From: Pseudomonas cavernicola
Lineage (GTDB): Bacteria > Pseudomonadota > Gammaproteobacteria > Pseudomonadales > Pseudomonadaceae
Reading direction: 5' to 3'
Assembly: GCF_003596405.1 (NCBI RefSeq)
Contig: NZ_QYUR01000002.1
Coordinates: 431,001-495,000 of the forward strand
Length of the DNA: 64,000 nucleotides
Shown: positions 17,162-27,360 of the stretch, piece by piece
Layout: every line of letters begins with the position of its first letter
How positions within the stretch are numbered: the stretch's first letter is position 1
Notes under the pieces: generated by a model
The model's input: the letters and a program-made list of their open reading frames with translations, nothing else
Told to the model about the DNA's origin: nothing
Database searches by the model: none
Made by a program: the position numbers and the translations under genes

Positions 17162-18431
17162 CTGTAGAGAGCATGCGCTCCTGCATACTCAGCGACGCCT
17201 CGGCGGCCTTCTTACGAATGTGCCTGCGCGTATAAGTGGCTGCCGTTCCGGACGTTTCTTTCCAGCCATTCAACTGACAACGTATTTGCTTCTCCCTTTC
17301 CTCTGAAATTCCTTTCTCATCCATGATTTCCGAAAGGCGATCATTGAAGGTGTGCCGAAGAACATGCGGGGTCAGTGAAGACGGCAGCAAGATGCACTTG
17401 TTGCGCAAAACCTGGAATGTTTTATTTAGCGCAACAAGCGATAACGGGTGACCGGTATATTCGGCAACAAACAAGAATTCGTGGGCATGAGCGCCAGGGG
17501 GCTTACTACGCCAGTGGATGACGTAGTCGTAGGTTGCTGCCGCCAGGCTGGAGGACAGTGGTAATACACGGTCAAGGGTTTTAACCCTCGGCTGGTTAGC
17601 CCGGGGATCCTGAGGATCGTCGGCTCGGCGCACAATCGTGACCGTCTCCAGGCGGAAGTCGATATCTGCGACTTTGACATTTAGCAGTTCACCGCGCCTT
17701 ACCCCGAGGTGAAGCAACCAGTGAACCATCAAGGCATTACGCACTTGCACATGAGTGTTGCGCCAGGGATTACCCAGAGCCTTCGGCTTGATCAGCGACA
17801 GCAGCTTATCAATATCTTCCGGTGCCGCCCCCTCTCGCCGTCCAATCGCATTCCGTCCCCGACCTACAGGCTCTCTGGACTTAAGTGCGCCCTTTAAAAA
17901 CTGCAGCTGCGATTCAAGCGCTCTATAGAGGTGCCCCTGTGGCTCCAAGGAGCCAAGTTTTGCTTGAATCAGCCAATCAAGGTACTGGCGAATGCAGCGA
18001 AGTCGATTGGCCGCCATGTCTGGCACAACCTCGCTAAACGGTGCTTTAGAGAGTCGAGCGCGGAAGCGTTCCAGAGAGTGGATGCGTTGAGCATGCAGCG
18101 GTTTTTCACCGACAGTGAACTGTTCATACAAAACGTTCATCGGCCAGCGGCAAGCGCGTGCCAATGCATCAATCTCGGCCTCACTCAGTGCCCGGCCATG
18201 CAGGAAGCGCTGCTCCAGATTGATGGATCGGTGCTCTAGAAACAGCTGGAGCACCAGGATGGCCCGAAGGCTGAACTCTATCGTGCTGGTCGACGCGTTA
18301 GCCGTACGCAGCCTGACCATCGTGTAGAGCATCGGCTCGTGTAATGGGAGACCTTCGGCCACACCAAGCAAAACCGGGAGGCGTTCCCCGCTGGAGAGCA
18401 CCAGTACGCGGACCACATAAGGAGCTGCCAT
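17133..18431 (-). CDS. ginA: GinA-like tyrosine recombinase (integrase)
   Basis: A 432-residue tyrosine recombinase with the clearest catalytic set of the three: LGVRRGELLNVKVADID (Arg), PHVLRHTFNDR (H-x-L-R) and ATYTRRHIRKKA (Tyr). An N-terminal SAM-like core-binding domain precedes it. It is first in the operon, and its start lies 130 bases from the end of ssb, so this side should be one end of the island. Direct repeats TAGTAC (18459-18464, 18471-18476) upstream of the gene may be a regulator or recombinase site. Confidence 0.85.
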   Translation of the reverse strand: MAAPYVVRVLVLSSGERLPVLLGVAEGLPLHEPMLYTMVRLRTANASTSTIEFSLRAILVLQLFLEHRSINLEQRFLHGRALSEAEIDALARACRWPMNVLYEQFTVGEKPLHAQRIHSLERFRARLSKAPFSEVVPDMAANRLRCIRQYLDWLIQAKLGSLEPQGHLYRALESQLQFLKGALKSREPVGRGRNAIGRREGAAPEDIDKLLSLIKPKALGNPWRNTHVQVRNALMVHWLLHLGVRRGELLNVKVADIDFRLETVTIVRRADDPQDPRANQPRVKTLDRVLPLSSSLAAATYDYVIHWRSKPPGAHAHEFLFVAEYTGHPLSLVALNKTFQVLRNKCILLPSSLTPHVLRHTFNDRLSEIMDEKGISEEREKQIRCQLNGWKETSGTAATYTRRHIRKKAAEASLSMQERMLSTGGGWEDAEP

Positions 18432-18496
18432 TTGTTTACCATCCCACTTGGTAGAGGGTAGTACTCACATTAGTACAGCTCGGAAAACCGTAAAGA
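18432..18496. other. Probable right end of the GInt-type island
   Basis: The short stretch between the ginA start and the ssb terminator. It contains TTGTTTAC (18432-18439) and GAGGGTA...ACATT (18454-18471). Similar words occur at the other side of the island: TTGTTTAC at 2983-2990 and GAGGGTA...ACATT at 2975-2993. These may be recombinase-binding or core sites, but the words are short and the exact crossover is not defined. Confidence 0.35.
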
Positions 18497-18531
18497 ATAA
18501 AAAAGCGCAATCAAGTCAATGGCTGCGCTTT
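18497..18531 (-). terminator. ssb transcription terminator
   Basis: On the minus strand, AAAGCGCA (18524-18531) pairs with TGCGCTTT (18502-18509), followed by a T-rich tract (TTTTTTATTC). It lies 31 bases after the ssb stop and marks the start of core sequence. Confidence 0.8.
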
Positions 18532-18561
18532 AGTTGTTTACAAACAGACAAACGGTACAGG

Positions 18562-19065
18562 CTAGAACGGGATGTCGTCGTCGAAGCTGTCGTAGTTCGG
18601 TGCCGGTTGAGCCGCCGGTTGCGGCTGCGGTGCCGGACGCGACTCACGCGGGGCCTGCTGTTGCGGCTCGCGCTGCGGCTGCGGACGCTGCTGGCGCGGG
18701 GCAGAATCGCCACTGCTATCTGGACGACCGCCAAGCAATTGCATGGTGCCATTGATATCGACCACGATTTCGGTGGTGTAACGCTTGATGCCGTCTTTTT
18801 CCCACTCGCGGGTTTGCAGCTTACCTTCGATGTACACCTGCGAACCTTTGCGCAGGTACTCACCGGCGATCTCGGCGACTTTGCCGAACAGCGCAACACG
18901 GTGCCACTCGGTTTTCTCGACCTTCTGCCCGCTCTGCTTGTCGGTCCACTGCTCACTGGTAGCCAGGCTCAGGTTGGTGACAGCATTGCCGTTAGGCATG
19001 TAGCGCGTTTCCGGATCTTGGCCACAGGTTCCGACCAAAATAACTTTGTTAACCCCACGGGCCAT
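18562..19065 (-). CDS. ssb: Single-stranded DNA-binding protein
   Basis: A 167-residue SSB. An N-terminal OB fold (residues about 1-110, [19 protein letters not shown] to [12 protein letters not shown]) is followed by a disordered Gln/Pro/Arg-rich linker and the acidic interaction tip DDDIPF. It coats ssDNA and recruits repair and replication proteins. It follows the MFS gene by 9 bases, so the two share a transcript. Placement beside uvrA on the other strand is conserved in Pseudomonas. Confidence 0.97.
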   Translation of the reverse strand: MARGVNKVILVGTCGQDPETRYMPNGNAVTNLSLATSEQWTDKQSGQKVEKTEWHRVALFGKVAEIAGEYLRKGSQVYIEGKLQTREWEKDGIKRYTTEIVVDINGTMQLLGGRPDSSGDSAPRQQRPQPQREPQQQAPRESRPAPQPQPAAQPAPNYDSFDDDIPF

Positions 19066-19074
19066 AACGTTCTC

Positions 19075-20469
19075 CTAGGCTTCAGCACGCGCCGGCGCTG
19101 CTTCGATCAAGCGCTCAAGGGACGTGCGATCCAACTGTTCGGTATCCAATTTGATATAGATGGCAGCCTCCTCGGCCACCACCACAGCATCCGTTACTCC
19201 GGCCACTGCCAGTAAACGCTCGACCAAACCAGCATCACGTACCGCTACGGATGACAATGGTAAACGCAGGCTCGTGACATACGGAGGCTCGCTCATAGTA
19301 ACAGCAAAGGCCAGCCAGAGCGCGCAGAGCGCAGCGCAACCCAGGAACACAACCCCCAGCCCGCCATGCTGAAACAGCCAGCCACCGAGAATGCCACCCA
19401 ACGCCGCACCGAGGAACTGACTGGTGGAGTACACCCCCATCGCAGTGCCCTTGCCACCCGCTGGCGACACCTTGCTAATCAGCGAAGGCAGCGAGGCTTC
19501 CAGCAGGTTAAATGCGGTGAAAAACACCACCGTGCCCAACACCAACGTGCGCAAACTGCCGCCAAACTGCCAGAAGAACAGTTCACACAGCAGTAGCACC
19601 GTGACCGCCCCCAGCAGGACGCGCTTCATCTGGCGTTTTTTCTCGCCATAGATGATGAACGGGATCATCGCGAAAAAGCTCACCAACAGCGCCGTCAGAT
19701 ACACCCACCAATGCTGCTCCTTGGGTAGCCCGGCCTTCTGCACCAGCGCCAATGGCAACGCGACGAAACTAGCCATCAGAATCGCGTGCAGCACGAAGAT
19801 ACCGAGATCCAGGCGCAGCAAGTCTGGATGACGCAGCGTCGCGCCCAGCGCCTCGCGCGCCAGCTCAGACTCGCGATGATGCAACGGCCCGACTGAGCGC
19901 GGCACCAACCAGGCGACAATCGCGATCCCCAGCAACGCCATGCCCGCAGTGGCCAAAAACAGCCCAGAGAGACCGAAAACGCGAGTCAACAGTGGCCCCG
20001 CCACCATCGCCACCGCAAAGGACAGGCCGATGCTCATACCGATCACGGCCATGGCCTTGGTCCGGTGCTGCTCGCGCGTGAGGTCCGAGAGCAGCGCCAT
20101 CACCGCGGCCGAAATCGCCCCGGCGCCTTGTAACACGCGCCCGGCGATCACCCCCCAGATGGAGTCCGCATTCGCCGCCAGTACACTGCCGGCGGCGAAA
20201 ATCAGCAAGCCGACATAAATCACCGGGCGGCGGCCGATGCGGTCGGAAATCACACCGAAGGGGATTTGCAGAAACGCCTGGGTCAGGCCGTAGGCGCCGA
20301 TCGCCAGCCCAATCAGCACCGGCGTGGCCCCCGCCAGGTCCATGCCGTAGGTGGCTAGCACCGGCAGCACCATAAACATACCGAGCATACGGAACGCGAA
20401 CACCAACGCCAGCCCGCTCGCCGCGCGGGTCTCGCTACCACTCATGCGTTCGCTGTGCGGATCGTGCAT
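19075..20469 (-). CDS. YajR-like MFS transporter with C-terminal YAM domain
   Basis: A 464-residue inner-membrane transporter. Twelve hydrophobic segments span about residues 20-390. The loop 2-3 motif A is GVISDRIGRRPV, typical of drug/H+ antiporters. After the last membrane segment a soluble domain of about 65 residues (LRLPLSSVAVRDAGLVERLL onward) matches the small ferredoxin-like YAM domain of YajR. Substrate unknown. It is the PA4233 counterpart, divergent from uvrA and upstream of ssb. Confidence 0.88.
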   Translation of the reverse strand: MHDPHSERMSGSETRAASGLALVFAFRMLGMFMVLPVLATYGMDLAGATPVLIGLAIGAYGLTQAFLQIPFGVISDRIGRRPVIYVGLLIFAAGSVLAANADSIWGVIAGRVLQGAGAISAAVMALLSDLTREQHRTKAMAVIGMSIGLSFAVAMVAGPLLTRVFGLSGLFLATAGMALLGIAIVAWLVPRSVGPLHHRESELAREALGATLRHPDLLRLDLGIFVLHAILMASFVALPLALVQKAGLPKEQHWWVYLTALLVSFFAMIPFIIYGEKKRQMKRVLLGAVTVLLLCELFFWQFGGSLRTLVLGTVVFFTAFNLLEASLPSLISKVSPAGGKGTAMGVYSTSQFLGAALGGILGGWLFQHGGLGVVFLGCAALCALWLAFAVTMSEPPYVTSLRLPLSSVAVRDAGLVERLLAVAGVTDAVVVAEEAAIYIKLDTEQLDRTSLERLIEAAPARAEA

Positions 20470-20537
20470 GGAAGAACCTCTTGAAAATGCGCAGCGATTC
20501 TACCAGCCCCGTCTCGCCCTCGCACAGGCGCGACGCT

Positions 20538-20567
20538 TTGCCGCTAGGTAGCCGGGAGCCGTATACT
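20538..20567 (+). promoter_or_regulatory. Putative uvrA promoter
   Basis: TTGCCG (20538-20543) and TATACT (20562-20567) with an 18-base spacer, ending 31 bases before the GTG start. I see no CTG-N10-CAG LexA box nearby, so SOS control is not evident here. Confidence 0.55.
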
Positions 20568-20598
20568 CGCGGGTTTCCGCCCGCCATGCGAGGCCGCA

Positions 20599-23433
20599 GT
20601 GGACAAGATCCTGATTCGTGGGGCACGAACCCACAACCTGAAGAACATCGACCTGACCCTGCCGCGCGATAAATTGATCGTGATCACCGGACTGTCCGGC
20701 TCTGGCAAGTCCTCGCTAGCCTTCGACACCCTCTATGCGGAAGGCCAGCGGCGCTATGTGGAGTCGCTGTCGGCTTATGCCCGGCAGTTCCTCTCGATGA
20801 TGGAAAAGCCTGACGTCGATACCATTGAAGGTCTGTCGCCAGCGATTTCCATCGAGCAGAAATCCACCTCGCACAACCCGCGCTCCACCGTCGGAACCAT
20901 CACCGAAATTTACGACTACCTACGCCTGCTCTATGCCCGCGTCGGTATTCCGCGCTGCCCGGATCACGATCTGCCACTGGAAGCACAGACCGTCAGCCAG
21001 ATGGTCGACCAAGTCCTGGCGCTGCCGGAAGGGCGCAAGCTGATGCTGCTGGCCCCAATTGTTCGCGAGCGTAAAGGCGAGCACTTGGCGGTATTCGATG
21101 AGCTGCGCGCGCAAGGCTTCGTCCGGGTACGGATCAACGGCAAACTCCATGAGCTGGACGAACTGCCCAAGCTGGACAAGCAGAAAAAGCATTCGATCGA
21201 CGCCGTAGTCGACCGTTTCAAAGCGCGCGCCGACCTGCAGCAGCGCCTGGCCGAGTCTTTCGAGACGGCCCTCAAGCTGGCAGACGGCCTAGCCTTCGTC
21301 GCACCGATGGACGACGAAGAAGGCGATGAAATCATCTTCTCCGCGCGCTTCGCCTGCCCGCTCTGCGGCCACTCGATCAGCGAACTTGAGCCCAAGCTGT
21401 TCTCCTTTAACAACCCTGCCGGCGCCTGCCCAACCTGCGATGGCCTGGGAGTGAAGCAGTTCTTCGACATCAAGCGCCTGGTCAACGGCGAGCTGACCCT
21501 GGCGGAGGGCTCAATCCGTGGCTGGGACCGGCGCAACGTCTATTACTTCCAAATGCTCGGCTCGCTAGCCACGCACTACGATTTCAGCCTGGACATACCC
21601 TTCGATGACCTCAGCGCCGACCAGAAGAAAGTCATTCTCTATGGCAGTGGCAGCGCCAACGTCGAGTTTCGCTACCTGAATGACCGCGGCGATATCGTCA
21701 AACGCGCCCACCCGTTCGAAGGCATAGTGCCAAACTTGGAGCGCCGTTACCGCGAGACTGAATCGGCCACCGTCCGCGAGGAGCTAGCCAAATTCCTCAG
21801 CACCCAGCCCTGCCCGGATTGCCGCGGCACCCGCCTGCGCCGCGAAGCGCGGCATGTTTGGGTGGGTGAAAGAACCCTACCAGCCGTCACCGGCTTACCG
21901 ATTGGCGACGCCACTGAATATTTCAGCAGCCTGAGCCTGACCGGCCGCCGCGGCGAAATTGCCGAAAAGATCCTCAAGGAAATTCGTGAGCGCCTACAGT
22001 TTTTGGTCAACGTCGGCCTCGACTACCTGACTCTCGACCGTAGTGCCGACACGCTCTCCGGCGGTGAGGCGCAGCGCATTCGTCTGGCCAGCCAGATCGG
22101 CGCCGGCCTAGTAGGCGTCATGTACATCCTCGACGAGCCGTCCATCGGCCTGCATCAGCGCGACAACGAGCGCCTGCTCGGTACCTTGCGGCACCTACGC
22201 GACATCGGCAATACGGTGATCGTGGTCGAGCACGACGAGGACGCCATTCGCATGGCTGACTATGTGGTCGATATCGGCCCTGGGGCTGGCGTGCATGGCG
22301 GGCGAATTGTGGCCGAGGGCACGGCAGCCGAGGTGATGGCGCATCCTGACTCGCTGACCGGCAAATACCTCTCCGGCCGGGTGAAAATCCCGGTCCCGGC
22401 CAAGCGCACCGAGCGCGATAAAAAGCTCTCACTGAAACTCAAGGGCGCACGCGGTAACAACTTGCGCAACGTCGACCTGGAGATTCCGGTAGGCCTGCTG
22501 ACTTGCGTGACCGGCGTCTCCGGTTCGGGTAAGTCGACGCTGATCAACAACACCCTCTATCCGCTCAGTGCCACCGCCCTGAACGGCGCCACGACGCTGG
22601 AAGCGGCCGCCCACGATAGCTTCGACGGCCTGCAACACCTCGACAAGGTAGTCGATATCGACCAGAGCCCGATCGGCCGCACACCGCGCTCGAATCCGGC
22701 GACCTACACCGGCCTGTTCACGCCGATTCGCGAGCTGTTCGCCGGCGTGCCTGAGTCGCGCTCACGCGGCTATGGCCCCGGGCGCTTCTCCTTCAACGTC
22801 AAAGGCGGACGCTGCGAGGCCTGTCAGGGCGACGGCCTGATCAAGGTTGAGATGCACTTCCTGCCGGACATCTACGTACCCTGCGACGTCTGCAAGAGCA
22901 AGCGCTACAACCGCGAAACCCTGGAGATCAAGTACAAGGGCAAAAGCATCCACGAGGTGCTGGAAATGACCATCGAAGAGGCTCGGCCGTTCTTCGACGC
23001 AGTGCCGGCACTGTCGCGCAAGCTGCAGACGCTGGTCGACGTGGGATTGTCCTATATCAAGCTTGGCCAGTCTGCCACCACGCTCTCCGGTGGCGAGGCA
23101 CAACGGGTCAAGCTGTCGCGCGAACTGTCCAAGCGCGATACCGGCAAGACCCTCTATATCCTCGATGAACCCACCACCGGCCTGCACTTCGCCGACATCC
23201 AACAACTGCTCGATGTGCTGCACCGCCTGCGCGACCACGGCAACACCGTGGTGGTGATCGAGCACAACCTCGATGTGATCAAGACCGCCGACTGGCTGGT
23301 CGATCTCGGCCCCGAAGGCGGCTCCAGAGGCGGACAGATCATTGCCTGTGGCACCCCGGAACAAGTGGCCGAGATGCCGCAATCGCATACTGGCTACTTC
23401 CTCAAACCCTTGCTAGAACGCGACAGAGCCTAA
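20599..23433 (+). CDS. uvrA: UvrABC excinuclease subunit A
   Basis: A 944-residue damage-recognition ATPase of nucleotide excision repair. It has two ABC modules: Walker [14 protein letters not shown] near residue 31 and [13 protein letters not shown] near 640, with signatures [14 protein letters not shown] and [15 protein letters not shown]. Zinc centres are [15 protein letters not shown] and [16 protein letters not shown]. The start is GTG at 20599, giving [14 protein letters not shown] as in other UvrA proteins. Intact, and followed by a strong terminator. Confidence 0.98.
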   Translation: MDKILIRGARTHNLKNIDLTLPRDKLIVITGLSGSGKSSLAFDTLYAEGQRRYVESLSAYARQFLSMMEKPDVDTIEGLSPAISIEQKSTSHNPRSTVGTITEIYDYLRLLYARVGIPRCPDHDLPLEAQTVSQMVDQVLALPEGRKLMLLAPIVRERKGEHLAVFDELRAQGFVRVRINGKLHELDELPKLDKQKKHSIDAVVDRFKARADLQQRLAESFETALKLADGLAFVAPMDDEEGDEIIFSARFACPLCGHSISELEPKLFSFNNPAGACPTCDGLGVKQFFDIKRLVNGELTLAEGSIRGWDRRNVYYFQMLGSLATHYDFSLDIPFDDLSADQKKVILYGSGSANVEFRYLNDRGDIVKRAHPFEGIVPNLERRYRETESATVREELAKFLSTQPCPDCRGTRLRREARHVWVGERTLPAVTGLPIGDATEYFSSLSLTGRRGEIAEKILKEIRERLQFLVNVGLDYLTLDRSADTLSGGEAQRIRLASQIGAGLVGVMYILDEPSIGLHQRDNERLLGTLRHLRDIGNTVIVVEHDEDAIRMADYVVDIGPGAGVHGGRIVAEGTAAEVMAHPDSLTGKYLSGRVKIPVPAKRTERDKKLSLKLKGARGNNLRNVDLEIPVGLLTCVTGVSGSGKSTLINNTLYPLSATALNGATTLEAAAHDSFDGLQHLDKVVDIDQSPIGRTPRSNPATYTGLFTPIRELFAGVPESRSRGYGPGRFSFNVKGGRCEACQGDGLIKVEMHFLPDIYVPCDVCKSKRYNRETLEIKYKGKSIHEVLEMTIEEARPFFDAVPALSRKLQTLVDVGLSYIKLGQSATTLSGGEAQRVKLSRELSKRDTGKTLYILDEPTTGLHFADIQQLLDVLHRLRDHGNTVVVIEHNLDVIKTADWLVDLGPEGGSRGGQIIACGTPEQVAEMPQSHTGYFLKPLLERDRA

Positions 23434-23439
23434 GCGCAA

Positions 23440-23479
23440 TAAAAAGCCCCTGCTGCCGGTTGGGCGAAGGGGCTTTTTT
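23440..23479. terminator. Terminator shared by uvrA and ftnA
   Basis: AAAAAGCCCC (23441-23450) pairs with GGGGCTTTTT (23469-23478), 18-base loop, with A and T tracts on both sides. It serves uvrA and the convergent ftnA. Confidence 0.85.
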
Positions 23480-23496
23480 ATGTCTGCTCGAGCAGC

Positions 23497-23961
23497 TCAG
23501 AACTGCGATTGCAGGTAGTTCTCCAAGCCGACCAGTTTGATCCGGCCGAGCTGCTGCTCAAGCCAATAGGTGTGATCTTCCTCGGTGTCGGCCAGCTGTA
23601 CGCGCAAAATATCGCGTGTGATGTAATCCCTATGCAGCTCACAGAGCTCAATACCCTTGCACAGCGCAGCCCGCACCTTGTATTCCAGGCGCAGATCGCT
23701 GGCCAGCATCTCTGGCACCGTGGTCCCACGATCTAGGTCGTCAGGCCGCATGCGCGGTGTGCCCTCAAGCATCAAGATTCGGCGGATTAACGCATCCGCA
23801 TGCTGCGCCTCCTCCGCCATCTCATGATTGATGCGCTCGTAAAGCTTGCTGAAGCCCCAGTCTTCATACATGCGCGAATGAATGAAGTATTGGTCGCGTG
23901 CAGCCAGTTCGCCGGCCAGCAATGTATTGAGATAATCGATAACTTCCGGGTGCCCTTTCAT
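23497..23961 (-). CDS. ftnA: Bacterial ferritin FtnA (formerly BfrA)
   Basis: A 154-residue four-helix ferritin subunit, iron storage in 24-mers. Ferroxidase residues are visible: Glu18 region ([10 protein letters not shown]), E/H in [12 protein letters not shown], and TEEDHTYW. The heme-ligand Met52 of true bacterioferritins, found in the helix just before KHAD in E. coli Bfr, is Ala here (EEAQHAD). That agrees with P. aeruginosa PA4235, originally called bfrA but shown to be a heme-free FtnA. It sits next to the catalase gene katA, as in P. aeruginosa. Confidence 0.92.
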   Translation of the reverse strand: MKGHPEVIDYLNTLLAGELAARDQYFIHSRMYEDWGFSKLYERINHEMAEEAQHADALIRRILMLEGTPRMRPDDLDRGTTVPEMLASDLRLEYKVRAALCKGIELCELHRDYITRDILRVQLADTEEDHTYWLEQQLGRIKLVGLENYLQSQF

Positions 23962-24074
23962 CCGCCCGCTTCTCCCTGATCAAAGCGCTAAGTTTGACTG
24001 AACACACCCAACGGGTCACGGCTTTAGCCGCGCGCTAGCCCGAGCTCTTCGCTCAACAATAATCCTACAGGCAT

Positions 24075-24107
24075 AAAAAAACCGCCCAAAGCGAGGGCGG
24101 TTTTTCT
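24075..24107 (-). terminator. katA terminator
   Basis: Minus-strand hairpin AAAAACCGCCC / GGGCGGTTTTT (24077-24087 with 24095-24105), 7-base loop. Tracts on both sides could also stop read-through on the plus strand. Confidence 0.88.
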
Positions 24108-24122
24108 TATTCCAGACTCCAG

Positions 24123-25571
24123 TTAGCTCAGAGCAACACCCAAGGCCTTAGCGACGCCTTCACCATAGGCTGGATCGGCCTTGAGAAAATGCCCGATCTG
24201 GCGCAGTTGAACGTCACGCGTGACGCTTTTCATCGCACCGGCAATGTTGTTGATCAACAACTCCTTTTGCCCTGCGTCCATCAAGCGGAACAGCGCACCC
24301 GCCTGGCTGTAGTAGTCATCATCGACACGGTGATCAAAGCGATCCGCCGCACCACTCAGCGCCAACGCCGGTTCGCGATATTCGGGTGCTTGCTTGGGCG
24401 CATCTACATAGCTGTTCGGCTCGTAGTTCGGCGTGGCCCCACCATTGCCATCAAAGCGCATCGAGCCATCGCGCTGATAGTTGTGATATGGGCATTTCGG
24501 CGCGTTAACCGGCAATTGCTGATGATTGGTCCCCACGCGATAGCGATGCGCATCGGCGTAGGCAAACACCCGGCCTTGCAGCATTTTGTCTGGCGACAAG
24601 CCGATACCTGGCACAATATTGCTCGGGGCAAAAGCCGCCTGCTCAACCTCGGCAAAATAGTTCTGCGGATTGCGATTGAGCTCCAGCTCACCCACCTCGA
24701 TCAGCGGGTACTCTTTCTGCGACCAGGTTTTGGTCACATCAAACGGGTGCTCGTGATGCGCTGCCGCCTGGGCCTCGGTCATCACCTGAATGCACACCCG
24801 CCATTTCGGGAAGTCGCCACGCTCAATCGCACCAAACAGGTCGCGCTGGGCGTAATCAGGGTCAGTACCGGCCAAACGCGCGGCATCGGCTGGCGCCAGG
24901 TTCTTGATGCCCTGCTTGGTCTTGAAGTGCCACTTGACCCAATGCCGCTCACCCTTGGCGTTGACTAGGCTGAAGGTGTGACTGCCAAAGCCGTGCATAA
25001 AGCGATAGCCGTCCGGAATGCCACGATCCGAGAACAGGATAGTCACCTGGTGCAGCGACTCCGGCGACAGCGACCAGAAGTCCCACATGGCTTGCGGGCT
25101 CTTCAGGTTGCTCTGCGGCAAACGCTTCTGGGTATGGATGAAATCAGGGAACTTCAACGGGTCACGGATGAAGAACACCGGGGTGTTGTTGCCAACAACA
25201 TCCCAGTTGCCTTCCTCGGTGTAGAACTTCAAAGCAAAACCACGCGGATCACGCTCGGTATCCGCCGAGCCACGCTCACCACCCACGGTGGAGAAGCGCA
25301 GGAATACTGCAGTCTGTTTACCTACCGACTCGAACAGCTTGGCATGTGTGTATTGGGTGATATCGCGGCTGACTGTGAAGGTGCCATAAGCACCCGAACC
25401 TTTAGCGTGCACCCGACGCTCAGGGATTACTTCACGGTTGAAATGTGCAAGCTTTTCTACCAGATGAAAGTCATCCAGCAGTAACGGTCCACGCGGCCCG
25501 GCGGAACGAGAGTTCTGGTTATCGGCAACTGGGCTACCGCTACTGGTAGTAAGAATTGGCTTCTGGCTCAT
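24123..25571 (-). CDS. katA: Catalase KatA (clade 3 monofunctional heme catalase)
   Basis: A 482-residue catalase that dismutates hydrogen peroxide. The active-site His55 lies in [14 protein letters not shown], the distal Asn in [15 protein letters not shown], and the proximal heme Tyr in [15 protein letters not shown]. Start 25571 (MSQKPIL) is chosen for AGGAG 7 bases upstream; a five-codon extension from 25586 is less likely. No signal peptide, so cytoplasmic. Transcribed toward ftnA with its own terminator between them. Confidence 0.96.
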   Translation of the reverse strand: MSQKPILTTSSGSPVADNQNSRSAGPRGPLLLDDFHLVEKLAHFNREVIPERRVHAKGSGAYGTFTVSRDITQYTHAKLFESVGKQTAVFLRFSTVGGERGSADTERDPRGFALKFYTEEGNWDVVGNNTPVFFIRDPLKFPDFIHTQKRLPQSNLKSPQAMWDFWSLSPESLHQVTILFSDRGIPDGYRFMHGFGSHTFSLVNAKGERHWVKWHFKTKQGIKNLAPADAARLAGTDPDYAQRDLFGAIERGDFPKWRVCIQVMTEAQAAAHHEHPFDVTKTWSQKEYPLIEVGELELNRNPQNYFAEVEQAAFAPSNIVPGIGLSPDKMLQGRVFAYADAHRYRVGTNHQQLPVNAPKCPYHNYQRDGSMRFDGNGGATPNYEPNSYVDAPKQAPEYREPALALSGAADRFDHRVDDDYYSQAGALFRLMDAGQKELLINNIAGAMKSVTRDVQLRQIGHFLKADPAYGEGVAKALGVALS

Positions 25572-25860
25572 CCTGGCTCTCCTCATCAGTTATACAACCG
25601 GTGCTGTCCGGCAATGGGTAGAAGGCTAGATCCACCCTAGAAAGAGAGCCAATTTATTAAATAAAAGTTCTCGATAGTCTTATTCTTTTACATAACCAGA
25701 AAAATGGAGAAGCTCCCAGCTCATCACCCAAATGCACCTCGCCTCTTACAGCCAGCCAAGCACCCCGCGCACCTGAAGGGCAGCAAGTACTTACAACTGA
25801 GGCTCGAAAATGCCGACAGATGACAGAAACAAACACGGCATCCGATGTTTTTGACGCGCA
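25572..25860. other. katA upstream region, no gene
   Basis: About 290 bases with no credible frame. An AT-rich patch (25650-25700) and TATAACT (minus strand, near 25590) may belong to the katA promoter, but I cannot assign -35/-10 with confidence. No OxyR-type four-box array was recognised by eye. Confidence 0.4.
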
Positions 25861-25895
25861 TAAAAAAACCGGGCCAATGGCCCGGTTTTTTTTTT
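25861..25895 (-). terminator. Terminator of the alpha (rpsM-rplQ) operon
   Basis: CCGGGCC (25869-25875) and GGCCCGG (25879-25885) flanked by seven A and ten T. Strong in both directions. It ends the long ribosomal protein cluster after rplQ. Confidence 0.92.
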
Positions 25896-25907
25896 ACAAC
25901 CTACGAC

Positions 25908-26294
25908 TTACTCAGCAGCTTCTACTGCGCCGCCGACCGGACGGTCAACCAGCTCAACATAAGCCATTGGAGCGTTGTCGCCAGCGCGGAAACCGCACTT
26001 GAGGATACGCAGGTAACCGCCCTGACGGGTGGCGTAGCGCTTGCCCAGGTCGTTGAACAGCTTGCCGACGATGGCTTTCGAACGGGTACGGTCGAAAGCT
26101 AGACGACGGTTAGCCAAACTATCTTCTTTAGCCAGGGTGATCAGCGGCTCGGCGACGCGACGCAGTTCCTTGGCCTTAGGCAGGGTAGTTTTGATCAGCT
26201 CGTGCTCAAACAGCGACACCGCCATGTTTTGGAACATGGCCTTGCGGTGAGCGCTGGTGCGGCTCAGGTGACGACCACTCTTACGATGACGCAT
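25908..26294 (-). CDS. rplQ: 50S ribosomal protein L17
   Basis: 128 residues, beginning [20 protein letters not shown], the L17 signature that binds 23S rRNA near the exit tunnel. Last gene of the alpha operon, 42 bases after rpoA, with the operon terminator just downstream. Confidence 0.98.
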   Translation of the reverse strand: MRHRKSGRHLSRTSAHRKAMFQNMAVSLFEHELIKTTLPKAKELRRVAEPLITLAKEDSLANRRLAFDRTRSKAIVGKLFNDLGKRYATRQGGYLRILKCGFRAGDNAPMAYVELVDRPVGGAVEAAE

Positions 26295-26336
26295 GGTTCA
26301 ATTCCTTACCAAACTCACGTTCGGTGATTACGACGA

Positions 26337-27338
26337 TCAGGCCGTAGCCTTGTCGTCTTTCTTAAGACTTGCCGGCGGCCAGTTGTCGAGGCGCATGCCG
26401 AGGGACAGACCACGGGAGGCCAGGACGTCCTTGATCTCAGTCAGGGACTTCTTGCCCAGGTTCGGAGTCTTCAACAACTCTACTTCGGTACGCTGAATCA
26501 GGTCGCCGATGTAATAGATGTTCTCCGCCTTGAGGCAGTTGGCCGAACGCACGGTCAGTTCCAGGTCATCGACCGGACGCAGCAGGATCGGATCGATCTC
26601 GTCTTCCTGCTCAATCACCACGGGCTCACTGTCACCTTTGAGGTCGACGAACGCGGCCAACTGCTGCTGCAGAATGGTCGCGGCACGACGGATAGCCTCT
26701 TCCGGATCCAAGGTACCGTTGGTTTCCAGGTCAATAACCAGCTTGTCTAGGTTAGTACGCTGCTCAACACGGGCGTTCTCAACCACGTACGCCACACGAC
26801 GTACCGGGCTGAAAGAAGAGTCCAGCTGCAAGCGACCAATGCTGCGGCTTTCATCTTCATCACTCTGACGCGAGTCAGCCGGCTCATAGCCGCGACCACG
26901 AGCCACAGTGAGCCTCATGTTCAGTGCGCCGTTAGAAGCCAAGTTGGCAATAACGTGATCACCATTGACGATCTCGACATCATGATCCAGCTGAATATCG
27001 GCAGCGGTAACTACGCCCGAGCCCTTCTTCGCCAGTGTCAGAGTCACTTCGTCACGACCGTGCAGCTTAATAGCCAGACCTTTCAGGTTGAGCAGGATTT
27101 CAATGACGTCTTCCTGAACACCTTCAATGGCGCTGTACTCATGGAGTACACCGTCAATTTCGGCCTCGACTACTGCACAGCCAGGCATTGAGGACAACAA
27201 AATACGACGCAGCGCGTTGCCCAGGGTATGGCCGAAACCACGCTCGAGAGGCTCGAGAGTGATCTTGGCGCGGGTCGGACTGACCACCTGCACATCGATA
27301 TGGCGGGGGGTCAGGAACTCATTTACCGAAATCTGCAT
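26337..27338 (-). CDS. rpoA: RNA polymerase alpha subunit
   Basis: 333 residues. The N-terminal assembly domain has [20 protein letters not shown]; the C-terminal domain (from about 250) carries the UP-element and activator-binding helices ([19 protein letters not shown] and [18 protein letters not shown]). Sits between rpsD (22 bases) and rplQ, the normal alpha-operon order. Confidence 0.99.
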   Translation of the reverse strand: MQISVNEFLTPRHIDVQVVSPTRAKITLEPLERGFGHTLGNALRRILLSSMPGCAVVEAEIDGVLHEYSAIEGVQEDVIEILLNLKGLAIKLHGRDEVTLTLAKKGSGVVTAADIQLDHDVEIVNGDHVIANLASNGALNMRLTVARGRGYEPADSRQSDEDESRSIGRLQLDSSFSPVRRVAYVVENARVEQRTNLDKLVIDLETNGTLDPEEAIRRAATILQQQLAAFVDLKGDSEPVVIEQEDEIDPILLRPVDDLELTVRSANCLKAENIYYIGDLIQRTEVELLKTPNLGKKSLTEIKDVLASRGLSLGMRLDNWPPASLKKDDKATA

Positions 27339-27360
27339 GGATGCACCTATTTTCTAGCCC

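Noticed and set aside
23497..23961. Annotation as a heme bacterioferritin (Bfr)
   Set aside because: The heme-ligand Met is replaced by Ala, so the heme-free ferritin FtnA is the better name.
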